Shown here one piece after another: positions 1-6,630 of a stretch of 38,569 bases of DNA. The stretch covers positions 1 through 38,569 of the forward strand of contig UQQZ01000017.1 in NCBI GenBank assembly GCA_900543305.1, written 5' to 3'. Each line of letters starts with the position of its first letter. The first letter of the stretch is position 1. Origin of the DNA: an uncultured Oscillospiraceae bacterium (GTDB taxonomy: Bacteria > Bacillota > Clostridia > Oscillospirales > Acutalibacteraceae). The notes beneath the pieces were generated by a model. That model was not told the DNA's origin. It was given only the letters and a program-made list of their open reading frames with translations, and ran no database searches. Made by a program: the position numbers and the translations under genes.

Positions 1-27
1 CAGAGGGCTTTGCCCGTCTATGAAAAA

Positions 28-46
28 CCCCCGGCTTTGCCGGGGG
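28..46. terminator. Intrinsic terminator hairpin at the left edge
   Basis: A perfect 8-bp stem, CCCCCGGC/GCCGGGGG, with a TTT loop. It is preceded by AAAAA, which is a T-tract for the minus strand, and followed by an AT-rich ATATTTATT. It probably ends a gene lying left of the window and may work in both directions. Confidence 0.7.
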
Positions 47-77
47 ATATTTATTGCTGGGCAAAAGGGAGAAGCAT

Positions 78-106
78 TTGACTTTCCCAAAGACAGCTGG
101 TATGCT
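78..106 (+). promoter_or_regulatory. Sigma-A promoter for the SLOG gene
   Basis: TTGACT (78-83), a 17-bp spacer and TATGCT (101-106). It lies about 50 bp upstream of the start codon at 154, so the gene is probably transcribed alone up to the terminator at 723-768. Confidence 0.65.
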
Positions 107-153
107 AAAACAGAATCAATGAGCAAAGGATGCCTGAAAGGAGGAAACCCCCA

Positions 154-678
154 ATGGAGCGGGAAACGAGCTGCTGTTTTACAGGGCACCGGAATATCCC
201 GGCCCAAGATGGCCTGTGGATCCGGCGCAGATTGCGGGAGGAAATTCTCCGGTTGGCAGAACAGGGGGTCCACTCCTTTTTAGCGGGAGGTGCCCTGGGG
301 TTTGACACCATGGCAGCCCAGGAAGTCCTGCGGGTTCGGGCCGAATATGCCCCTTCTCTGGAACTGGTGCTGGTGTTGCCTTGCTTGGGGCAGGAAGAAG
401 ATTGGAGTCAACGGGATGCGGCTGTATACCGGAGTCTGTTGCGGCAGGCGGATCAAGTGATCTATACGGGAACCCAATGTCAGCGAGGCTGCATGATGCG
501 CCGGAACCGGTACTTGGTAGAACACAGTGCCTACTGCCTTTGCTTCCAGAAGAAGGACCGGGGAGGCACCGCCTATACGGTCCAGTACGCCAAGGATCAG
601 GGGCTGACTGTGTGCAACCTGGCGGAGTATCCATACAACCGGGGCAGGCAGAAAAAAGGCGTTCCTGAGAAGCTGTAA
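154..678 (+). CDS. SLOG-family (DUF1273/YpsA-like) protein
   Basis: A 174-residue soluble protein of the SLOG/Rossmann nucleotide-binding superfamily. It opens with CCFTGHRN, a strand and turn typical of the YpsA/DUF1273 group. FLAGGALGFDTMAAQEVL follows, the conserved glycine-rich loop plus acidic helix expected to hold a nucleotide or nucleotide-like ligand. LPCLGQEEDW, GCMMRRNRYLVEHS and GGTAYTVQYA then complete the fold. SLOG proteins are thought to sense or process nucleotide-derived ligands; no substrate can be named here. The start at 154 is chosen because AGGAGG lies just upstream; an in-frame ATG at 130 precedes that Shine-Dalgarno and is unlikely. The gene stands alone between a promoter and a terminator. 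The family call is confident, the function unknown. Confidence 0.85.
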   Translation: MERETSCCFTGHRNIPAQDGLWIRRRLREEILRLAEQGVHSFLAGGALGFDTMAAQEVLRVRAEYAPSLELVLVLPCLGQEEDWSQRDAAVYRSLLRQADQVIYTGTQCQRGCMMRRNRYLVEHSAYCLCFQKKDRGGTAYTVQYAKDQGLTVCNLAEYPYNRGRQKKGVPEKL

Positions 679-722
679 AAACAGCTTGTCCTCTAAGGAA
701 AGAGAATAATAGACCCGACCGG

Positions 723-768
723 AGCCCTGGAAATGGGAGAGAAGATTTTCCCGTTTCCAGGGCTTTTT
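723..768 (+). terminator. Rho-independent terminator after the SLOG gene
   Basis: Outer stem AGCCCTGGAAA/TTTCCAGGGCT and inner stem GGGA/TCCC, followed by TTTTTGTT. Confidence 0.9.
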
Positions 769-923
769 GTTGCTTTATAGTGGTAAATAATTAGAGTATT
801 TGCAGCTTTTTTCATTCCACTGTGCAAAAATAAAGTGTTTTCCAGGGAAAAGCGGGTCGAAGGACCAGGAAAATGAAATTTGGACTCTTTCAAAAAATAT
901 TTTGTGAAAATGTCATAAAGATG

Positions 924-952
924 TTGAAAATCGCGCAAATATATGATAGAAT
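924..952 (+). promoter_or_regulatory. Sigma-A promoter of the small ORF
   Basis: TTGAAA (924-929), a 17-bp spacer and TAGAAT (947-952), in an AT-rich stretch. Transcription would start near 959, leaving a leader of about 97 nt before the ATG at 1056. The same hexamer type (TTGAAA-17-TAGATT) precedes ftsZ. Confidence 0.7.
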
Positions 953-964
953 ATCTTTGGAAGG

Positions 965-1005
965 AAGGGGAGAGAAAGAAATCTCCCGAAGGAATGTGTC
1001 CTTCC
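965..1005 (+). promoter_or_regulatory. Two adjacent hairpins in the small-ORF leader
   Basis: GGGAGA (968-973) pairs with TCTCCC (982-987). Immediately after, GAAGGA (988-993) pairs with TCCTTC (999-1004). The GGAAGG run at 959-967 could instead pair with CCTTCC at 1000-1005, so two exclusive folds are possible. Whether this leader is regulatory is inference. Confidence 0.4.
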
Positions 1006-1055
1006 ACAGAATACAAATTTAACCATTCTGCTTTGCGGAAGAAAGGATGAGCGAT

Positions 1056-1247
1056 ATGTTCAATTTTGTAGAGCAGCCTGTTAGCATAAGAGATTACGAA
1101 TATGGTATGTCCACCAAGCGTTCTGGCCGTGTGGTTTATCAGGCGGGGATTCAGCCTGTGGCCTTTGTGGAGCAGGACGTGCGTACGATGGATCGTCCCC
1201 AATCTCTGTTGGGTTCTGTATTTAGTTTTCAAAGACGCAAGGGCTGA
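1056..1247 (+). CDS. Small protein of unknown function (63 aa)
   Basis: I do not recognise this protein. It reads from MFNFVEQPVSIRDYEYG to a basic end, SFQRRKG, and has no membrane segment or metal-binding cluster. The case for a real gene is contextual: a good promoter at 924-952, a Shine-Dalgarno-like AAAGGA about 6 nt before the ATG at 1056, and a hairpin terminator shortly after the stop. An ATG at 1047 would lie too close to that ribosome binding site. The short charged protein with its structured leader and own transcription unit could be a regulator or a small binding partner. An alternative is that the transcript is a non-coding RNA and the frame is incidental. Confidence 0.5.
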   Translation: MFNFVEQPVSIRDYEYGMSTKRSGRVVYQAGIQPVAFVEQDVRTMDRPQSLLGSVFSFQRRKG

Positions 1248-1279
1248 TTCCCTCCTCCAGTCCTTGGTGGTTCCTACAA

Positions 1280-1320
1280 GCAAGCGCCCCCAAGTCCGGT
1301 AACGGCAGCGGGGCGCTTGC
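1280..1320 (+). terminator. Terminator-like hairpin after the small ORF
   Basis: GCAAGCGCCCC (1280-1290) pairs perfectly with GGGGCGCTTGC (1310-1320). It is followed by CATTTTC, a weak T-tract. Confidence 0.6.
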
Positions 1321-1336
1321 CATTTTCACTCAACAG

Positions 1337-1372
1337 AAAAATGCCCCATCCCACCCGGGATGAGGCATTTTT
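1337..1372. terminator. Bidirectional terminator between the small ORF and sigE
   Basis: AAAAATGCC/GGCATTTTT outer stem and CATCCC/GGGATG inner stem, with T-tracts on both strands. It sits 13 bp past the sigE stop codon and is well placed to end the minus-strand spoIIGA-sigE transcript. Confidence 0.9.
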
Positions 1373-1384
1373 CTTGTGGGTAGG

Positions 1385-2101
1385 TTATCCGGCTTTTTCC
1401 AGATCCCTCCGAAGCCGGTGGATGATGCGCTTCTCCAGCCGGGAAATGTAAGATTGGGAGATGCCCAGTTGATCGGCCACCTCTTTTTGAGTATGTTCCC
1501 GGGAAGATTCCAGACCGAAGCGCAGAACCATGATTTTCTTTTCCCGGGGAGAGAGCCGGTTCACCGCGCTGCGGAGCAGGGTGCACTCCGCTTCTTGCTC
1601 GATATCCCGGTTGACGGCGTCAGGATCGCTGCCCAGCAAGTCCGAAAGCAGAAGCTCGTTTCCATCCCAATCCACATTGAGAGGATCGTCAATGGAAACC
1701 TCGTGCCGCAGCTGGGAACTTTTCCGCAGGTGCATCAAGATTTCATTTTCGATACACCGGGAAGCGTAGGTGGCCAGCTTGATGTTTCGTTCCACCTGAA
1801 AGGTGTTGACCGCCTTGATCAGCCCGATGGTGCCGATGGAGATCAGGTCCTCCACGCCGGCCCCAGGGCTTTCAAACTTTTTGGCAATGTACACCACCAG
1901 CCTCAAATTATGGGTGATGAGGGGTTCCCGTGCTCCGGGAATTCCCTGGCGGATGTTTTCCATTACCTGGGCTTCCTCGTCTTTGGTCAGAGGTGGGGGA
2001 AGGGCTTCCGGTCCGTGGATGTAGTGGCAGCCTCTCCCGGCTTCTTTGGGAAAGAGTTTCCGGAAGATACGGGTGAGAAAAGCGCGGATACCAGAGAACA
2101 T
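1385..2101 (-). CDS. sigE: Sporulation sigma factor SigE
   Basis: RNA polymerase sigma factor that directs early mother-cell transcription during sporulation. The 238 residues match the usual length of about 239. A short amphipathic pro-region (MFSGIRAFLTRIFRKLF) precedes HYIHGPEALPPPL, the segment equivalent to the site where SpoIIGA removes the pro-sequence. Region 2 carries NLRLVVYIAKKFE, DLISIGTIGLIKAVNTF and YASRCIENEILM; region 4 carries the HTH VADQLGISQSYISRLEKRI. The start at 2101 has AGGAGG eight bases upstream; an upstream extension to 2227 would read through the intergenic gap. It lies 44 bp downstream of spoIIGA, its activating protease, as in other endospore formers, and is followed by a strong terminator. 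sigG, often next in Bacillus, is not here. Confidence 0.97.
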   Translation of the reverse strand: MFSGIRAFLTRIFRKLFPKEAGRGCHYIHGPEALPPPLTKDEEAQVMENIRQGIPGAREPLITHNLRLVVYIAKKFESPGAGVEDLISIGTIGLIKAVNTFQVERNIKLATYASRCIENEILMHLRKSSQLRHEVSIDDPLNVDWDGNELLLSDLLGSDPDAVNRDIEQEAECTLLRSAVNRLSPREKKIMVLRFGLESSREHTQKEVADQLGISQSYISRLEKRIIHRLRRDLEKAG

Positions 2102-2145
2102 AGACAAGACCTCCTGTGCAAAAAAGTGGGAAAACCTATTTTCTC

Positions 2146-3012
2146 TCAGGAAAGGGGAGAAAGGTGGGAAAATTGATTGGGATTGTAGAGTGCTTGAAAT
2201 TGGCCGGCGGAAAACGTTCGATCCCACAGAGCCACATAGCAGTCTAAGGGTTCTTGTTGGGGCAGACGCAGCACTTTATCCGGTCGGAAAGCGGGAAGCA
2301 TCCCCGCTCCCCCTACGCTTTCAAAAGGGATCAGCCGCATAGGGCTCCCGGCAGGGAGACATCCGGGAGCGGAGGTAAGAAAATCCTTCCACTCGGGAGG
2401 GGCCAAAGGCTTTAAGGAGGAAGCCTGACAGACAATTACGGGCAAGCCGGAAAAGGGTTCCCGCAAGGCGCTGCCGGTGTCTGCCTTGGCCCAAAGAGTC
2501 ACCTGAACCCCTCCGTGCTCTACCAGGATTTTACAGGTGTCTTGGGTGAGATCCTCCCGGGGGAAAAGGCGGTGAAACAGCCAGAATACCAGGTAAGCGC
2601 CCCCGGTAAATAGGAACAGGAGTACGGGGGAGAGATCCAGATACACAGCGTGACCCAGGAGGGCGATATTTCCCGGAGTAAGCCACCGGATGAGGAACAG
2701 GAAGAATCCTGCCAGTAGGAAGGAGAATCCCCAAAGGCACAAGGCTGCCTGAAGAAAGGTTCGGAGAACCAGCGGCAAGAAGGCAGCGGCAGCTGTCAGG
2801 AAAGCGGAGAGAATTCCCCACCCGAAGGAAAGCCAGGTGGGCTGATGGGGAATGAGGCATTCCAAGGCACAAAGGGCGCCGGTCAGAGCTCCAACAGTCA
2901 GGCGGAAGGTGGAGGTGTGGAGGTGCAGGGTACGATCAGCGCACCACAGCAGAAAGAAGTCCACATACAGGTTGGTGATCACCAGAACATCCGCGTAGAC
3001 TGTCAAAGTCAT
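2146..3012 (-). CDS. spoIIGA: Sigma-E processing peptidase SpoIIGA
   Basis: Membrane-embedded aspartic protease that cleaves pro-sigma-E in the mother cell after signalling from the forespore. The N-terminal half (about residues 1-150) is a run of five hydrophobic segments starting at YADVLVITNLYVDFFLL. The C-terminal half is the soluble protease domain with the catalytic motif ADTGSALREPFSGLPVIV (DTG as in retropepsin-like enzymes) and IPFESVGG. The 288 residues are close to the usual length of about 300. It is the first gene of the two-gene operon with sigE. The TATAAT at 3030-3035 on this strand leaves a very short leader. Confidence 0.96.
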   Translation of the reverse strand: MTLTVYADVLVITNLYVDFFLLWCADRTLHLHTSTFRLTVGALTGALCALECLIPHQPTWLSFGWGILSAFLTAAAAFLPLVLRTFLQAALCLWGFSFLLAGFFLFLIRWLTPGNIALLGHAVYLDLSPVLLFLFTGGAYLVFWLFHRLFPREDLTQDTCKILVEHGGVQVTLWAKADTGSALREPFSGLPVIVCQASSLKPLAPPEWKDFLTSAPGCLPAGSPMRLIPFESVGGAGMLPAFRPDKVLRLPQQEPLDCYVALWDRTFSAGQFQALYNPNQFSHLSPLS

Positions 3013-3029
3013 CCCCCCGTTTCCCTTTC

Positions 3030-3062
3030 ATTATAGGACGATCCCGACGAAGGTCCTGTCGG
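3030..3062 (-). promoter_or_regulatory. Possible spoIIGA promoter with a long spacer
   Basis: On the minus strand a perfect TATAAT (3030-3035) lies 17 bp from the spoIIGA start. The nearest -35-like element is CCGACA (3057-3062), 21 bp upstream. The Spo0A-activated spoIIG promoter of Bacillus also has an over-long spacer (22 bp). CGACGAA (3045-3051, plus strand) is a partial match to the 0A box TGTCGAA. This is suggestive only. Confidence 0.4.
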
Positions 3063-3190
3063 TTTGTGGAGGAGGGACAAGGCCCTGGGAAAAACACTTT
3101 TTCGCCTGGGAAGATTCTGAGAAAAAGACAAGGAAATATGCGGAAATTTGCGTAAAATAAGACGAATTATTGATTTTATAGAAATCTTGC

Positions 3191-3219
3191 TTGCGTTCTG
3201 GAAAAAGAGAGGGTACAAT
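3191..3219 (+). promoter_or_regulatory. Promoter of ldh
   Basis: TTGCGT (3191-3196), a 17-bp spacer and TACAAT (3214-3219), about 105 bp before the ldh start. It is divergent from spoIIGA. Confidence 0.6.
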
Positions 3220-3325
3220 AGCGGTGGGATCGAATGATTTGAACCCATGGGGATAGCGGAGGAGCAGGATTCCCACACTATCTAAGGAACGAACAGACAC
3301 AAGGTGTGAAAGGAAGGGATTCCAA

Positions 3326-4276
3326 ATGATCGTAAACAGACGGAAGATTGTAGTGGTTGGCACAGGCATGGTAGGCATGAGTTTTGCCTATTCGGCATTG
3401 AACCGGGCCATTTGTGATGAAATGGTGCTGGTAGATGTGGACAAACGCCGGGCAGAAGGAGAAGCCATGGATTTGAACCACGGGGTTGCTTTTGCCAGTT
3501 CCAGCATGAAGATTTACGCAGGAGATTACAGCGACTGTGCAGATGCGGATATAGTGGTGATTTGCGCAGGGGTAAGTCAGAAGCCGGGAGAATCCCGTTT
3601 GGATCTGCTCAAGCGGAACACGGCGGTATTTCAGTCTATCATCGGGCCCATCACCCGCTCGGGATTTGGGGGTATTTTCCTGGTAGCCACCAATCCTGTG
3701 GACATTATGACCCGGGTAACCTATGAGCTGTCCGGGTTCAATTCCAACCGGGTGTTTGGCACGGGTACCACTTTGGATACGGCGCGGCTGCGGTACTTGC
3801 TGGGAGACTATTTCTCCGTAGATCCCCGGAACATGCACGCCTATGTAATTGGTGAGCACGGGGACAGTGAGTTTGTGCCCTGGAGCCAGGCCATGTTGGC
3901 CACCAAGTCGGTCATCGATATTTGTGAGCAGTCGGAAGGAAAATTCTGTCTGGAAGAGATGCAGAAAATCAGCACGGAGGTCCGGGATGCAGCCCAGAAG
4001 ATCATTGCTGCCAAGCGGGCCACTTATTACGGCATTGGCATGGCCCTTGTGCGGATCGTGCGGGCGGTGCTGTCCAATGAAAACAGTGTGTTGACCGTTT
4101 CCGCCCGGCTGCGGGGAGAATACGGCCAGAGGGATGTATACGCAGGTGTGCCCTGCATTGTGAACCGGAACGGAGTGGATCGCGTTCTGGAACTTTCCCT
4201 GACCGACGAAGAACAGCAGAAATTCCAGGCTTCCTGCGACATTCTCCGGGAAAATTATCAGGGTCTGGAGCTGTAA
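3326..4276 (+). CDS. ldh: L-lactate dehydrogenase
   Basis: NAD-dependent cytosolic enzyme reducing pyruvate to L-lactate at the end of fermentation. The 316 residues match the family. The N-terminal Rossmann fold shows VVVGTGMVGMS and VLVDVD, whose acidic end favours NAD over NADP. The mobile substrate loop is AGVSQKPGESRLDL; Gln before KPG is the residue that separates lactate from malate dehydrogenases (Arg in the latter). The catalytic His lies in IGEHGDSE. The start at 3326 has GAAAGGAAGGG upstream. It has its own promoter and could be read through into crcB, since no clear terminator lies in the 108-bp gap. Confidence 0.95.
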   Translation: MIVNRRKIVVVGTGMVGMSFAYSALNRAICDEMVLVDVDKRRAEGEAMDLNHGVAFASSSMKIYAGDYSDCADADIVVICAGVSQKPGESRLDLLKRNTAVFQSIIGPITRSGFGGIFLVATNPVDIMTRVTYELSGFNSNRVFGTGTTLDTARLRYLLGDYFSVDPRNMHAYVIGEHGDSEFVPWSQAMLATKSVIDICEQSEGKFCLEEMQKISTEVRDAAQKIIAAKRATYYGIGMALVRIVRAVLSNENSVLTVSARLRGEYGQRDVYAGVPCIVNRNGVDRVLELSLTDEEQQKFQASCDILRENYQGLEL

Positions 4277-4384
4277 TCCCAGTGTGACGCTGAACCTGTG
4301 TTCCGGGAGCGTTTGTTGCCCCCGCCGTTCATAGCAGGGATAGGTTTGTAGGATCAAATCAGGTTTTAGAAAGAAGGAAAGACA

Positions 4385-4756
4385 ATGGGTTCTGTTTTGT
4401 GGGTAGCAGCAGGAGGGGCTTTAGGGGCAGTGGGCCGCTATGGAATCAGCTTATTGCCTTGGAAAAGTCCGTTCCCGCTGTTGACTTTGGTCACCAACTT
4501 TCTGGGGGCGCTGGTAATTGGGTTCCTCAGCGGATTGCTTTCCGCTAAAGTGCTGGGAACCCGAGGTGGGCTGTTCTGGAAAACCGGAGTCTGCGGCGGA
4601 TTTACCACTTTTTCCACATTTTCCCTAGAGACAGTTCAATTATTGGAAAAGGGAGACTACCTGATGGGCGGAGCCTATGCGGTCCTAAGCGTGATTCTCT
4701 GTTTGGCGGGGGTTGTGCTGGGACAATTCTTTGCCAAAGTAGCTGTTAGGGCATAA
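4385..4756 (+). CDS. crcB: Fluoride channel/exporter CrcB (Fluc)
   Basis: Small membrane channel that lets cytoplasmic fluoride leak out and so protects enolase and pyrophosphatase. The 123 residues carry four hydrophobic segments. Family signatures in order are GGALGAVGRYG in helix 1, LVTNFLGALVIGF in helix 2 (the conserved Asn lines the pore) and GVCGGFTTFSTFS in helix 3 (the phenylalanine/Na+ site). Fluc proteins work as antiparallel dimers; with one gene here it is presumably a homodimer, although many Firmicutes have two genes. I looked for a fluoride riboswitch in the 108 bp upstream and found none. A strong terminator follows. Confidence 0.95.
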   Translation: MGSVLWVAAGGALGAVGRYGISLLPWKSPFPLLTLVTNFLGALVIGFLSGLLSAKVLGTRGGLFWKTGVCGGFTTFSTFSLETVQLLEKGDYLMGGAYAVLSVILCLAGVVLGQFFAKVAVRA

Positions 4757-4763
4757 TTTTCGG

Positions 4764-4801
4764 AAAAAGGCCCAAGAGAAATTTTCTCTTGGGCCTTTTT
4801 T
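4764..4801. terminator. Bidirectional terminator between crcB and the PLP enzyme gene
   Basis: GGCCCAAGAGAA (4769-4780) pairs with TTCTCTTGGGCC (4784-4795), flanked by AAAAA and TTTTTTT, so it can stop both the plus-strand crcB and the minus-strand aldolase transcripts. Confidence 0.92.
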
Positions 4802-4866
4802 TATTACTATACCATTTTAAACTTCCCCAAATCTAAAAAGGGTGGAAATCGTCCTCGGGTACGGGC

Positions 4867-5919
4867 TCAGTCCAGTTCTTTACCCAGAGTCATAAGATCT
4901 TCGATCAGGGCATCCACATTCTCGTCCCGGGTAGCCCAACTGGTACACAGACGAATGGCGGTGTGTTCCTCATCCACCTTTGCCCAGACAGAATACAGAT
5001 ATTTTTCTCCCAGCTTCTTCAGAAGCCGGTTGGGGAAGATGGGGAACTGCTGATTGGTGACAGATTCGGCGAAGAAGGGGAACCCCGCTTCCTTGCAGGC
5101 GTCGGCAATCCGGTAAGCCTGCTGGTTGGCCTTGCGGCAGATGTCATAATAGAGGCCGTCGGTGAACAGGGTGAGAAACTGGAGTCCCAGCAGCCGTCCT
5201 TTGGCCAGCATACCGCCGTTTTGCTTGATGGCATACCGAAAATCCTGTTTCAGTTCCGGGTGAATCAACACCACAGCTTCTCCAAACAGAGCGCCGCATT
5301 TTGTGCCGCCAATATAAAACACATCGCACAGATGGGCCAGATCGGGGAGAGTCACATCGGTTCCCCGAGCGGTGAGGCCGTATCCCATCCGGGCCCCGTC
5401 CACAAACAGGTAAAGTCCCCGGTCATGGCAGGCTTTACTCAGAGCTTCCAGTTCTTCCAGCGTATACAGAGCGCCGTTTTCCGTGGGATGGGAGATGTAC
5501 ACCATTTTGGGCTGCACCTGATGCTCATGGGTCTCGTCAGCCCAATGGGCGTCCACGGTTTCCGCCACCTGGGCAGCGGTGATTTTTCCATCGGGTCCGC
5601 AGGGCAGGGCTAGAACCTTGTGGCCGGTGGCTTCCACCGCGCCGGTTTCATGGACATTGATGTGGCCCGAAGCAGGGGAAATTACCCCTTGATGGGGCCG
5701 GAGCGCCGACCGGATCACGGTGAAATTGGCTTGGGTGCCGCCAACCAGGAACTGGACGTCTGCCTGGGGGCAACGGCATTCCTGACGGATCAACTCCCGG
5801 GCCTGGTCGCTATAGGCGTCTTCCCCGTATCCCACAGATTGTTCCAGGTTGGTCTCCAGCATTTTTTCCAAAATCCGAGGATGGGCTCCCTCGGTGTAAT
5901 CGCAGTTAAAATAGATCAT
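4867..5919 (-). CDS. Low-specificity L-threonine aldolase-type PLP enzyme
   Basis: Fold-type I PLP enzyme of the beta-eliminating lyase/threonine aldolase family, expected to split L-threonine or L-allo-threonine to glycine and acetaldehyde. The 350 residues begin MIYFNCDYTEGAHPRIL; the GYGEDAYS turn and FLVGGTQANFTVI phosphate-binding segment follow, then LFVDGARMGYGL (Asp contacting the PLP ring nitrogen) and YIGGTKCGALFGEAVV, where Lys should form the Schiff base. The start at 5919 has GGAGG seven bases upstream; a GTG at 5934 overlaps that site and is less likely. It is monocistronic. Some relatives act on other beta-hydroxy amino acids, so the exact substrate is open. Confidence 0.88.
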   Translation of the reverse strand: MIYFNCDYTEGAHPRILEKMLETNLEQSVGYGEDAYSDQARELIRQECRCPQADVQFLVGGTQANFTVIRSALRPHQGVISPASGHINVHETGAVEATGHKVLALPCGPDGKITAAQVAETVDAHWADETHEHQVQPKMVYISHPTENGALYTLEELEALSKACHDRGLYLFVDGARMGYGLTARGTDVTLPDLAHLCDVFYIGGTKCGALFGEAVVLIHPELKQDFRYAIKQNGGMLAKGRLLGLQFLTLFTDGLYYDICRKANQQAYRIADACKEAGFPFFAESVTNQQFPIFPNRLLKKLGEKYLYSVWAKVDEEHTAIRLCTSWATRDENVDALIEDLMTLGKELD

Positions 5920-6070
5920 GTCAGTTTCCTCCACTAAAGATCAAGATTGGGACTATGGTAGCATATTATTTCAGAAAAGTAAATGAACCCCGAGAGAAAA
6001 CAGGGTCAGATCCGAGGCTTTGGGAAAAGGGGAGAATCGGCAGCGTCAGGGGATTTTTGCGGTTTCGGTG

Positions 6071-6099
6071 TTGACAAATGGGGCCTGATAGTGTATAAT
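6071..6099 (+). promoter_or_regulatory. Consensus sigma-A promoter of the ylxM-ffh operon
   Basis: Perfect TTGACA (6071-6076), a 17-bp spacer and perfect TATAAT (6094-6099), 91 bp before ylxM. The rest of the 5920-6190 gap holds no ORF I can support. Confidence 0.88.
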
Positions 6100-6108
6100 C
6101 CAAAATGC

Positions 6109-6129
6109 TGTAAAGAGAAATACTTTACA
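6109..6129. promoter_or_regulatory. Inverted repeat just downstream of the ylxM start point
   Basis: TGTAAAG (6109-6115), 7 bp, CTTTACA (6123-6129), centred about 20 bp after the -10 box. The position suits a repressor operator, or a leader hairpin. No cognate regulator is identified. Confidence 0.4.
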
Positions 6130-6190
6130 CACTGCCTTTGAGAAAGGAAAAGCGGCACTGGAACAAGCGCGCCGGAGGAGGGAAGCTTCC

Positions 6191-6559
6191 ATGGCGAAGG
6201 ATTTGAGAATCAGTTTCCTGTTGGATTTTTACGGAGATATGCTCACGGAAACCCAGCGGGAGGTGGTGGACGCCTACTACAACGAGGACTTATCCCTGGC
6301 GGAAATCGCCCAGGACCGGGACATTACCCGGCAGGGGGTGCGGGACGCCATCAAGCGCGCGGAGCAGCAGCTGCTGGAGATGGAAGACAGGCTGGGACTT
6401 GCCCGGCGTTTCCAGGAGATCCAGAGCACCTTGACCTTGATCTGCGATTGTGCCCTGTCTATTCAGGAGCTCAATGAGCAGCATGGGGCGGTCAAAGGCA
6501 TTGACGAGAATGTGACGAAGATTCTGGAATGTGCCCAGGAGATTGCCGTGGAGGCGTAA
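6191..6559 (+). CDS. ylxM: YlxM, SRP-operon DNA-binding-like protein
   Basis: UPF0122 protein, 122 residues, almost always encoded just before ffh in Firmicutes. The first 65 residues form a sigma-70 region-4-like helix-turn-helix: LTETQREVVDAYYNEDLSLAEIA is split between the first helices and the HTH, with DITRQGVRDAIKRAEQQL as the recognition part. A helical C-terminal tail (LARRFQEIQSTL onward) follows. In streptococci YlxM modulates SRP GTPase activity, so a role in protein targeting rather than transcription is possible. It shares the promoter at 6071-6099 with ffh, which begins 71 bp later. Confidence 0.93.
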   Translation: MAKDLRISFLLDFYGDMLTETQREVVDAYYNEDLSLAEIAQDRDITRQGVRDAIKRAEQQLLEMEDRLGLARRFQEIQSTLTLICDCALSIQELNEQHGAVKGIDENVTKILECAQEIAVEA

Positions 6560-6630
6560 CTCCACTGGAAGTACTTTTTCGGGAGATGGCTTCGGACAAC
6601 AGGAAACAAGGACGTTAGGAGGGACGGAAG

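Noticed and set aside
3278..4357. Minus-strand frame of 359 codons opposite ldh
   Set aside because: Shadow of the conserved LDH reading frame.
4277..4384. Possible fluoride riboswitch upstream of crcB
   Set aside because: I looked for the GGNGATGG and CTGATGGC-type core and pseudoknot; neither is present.
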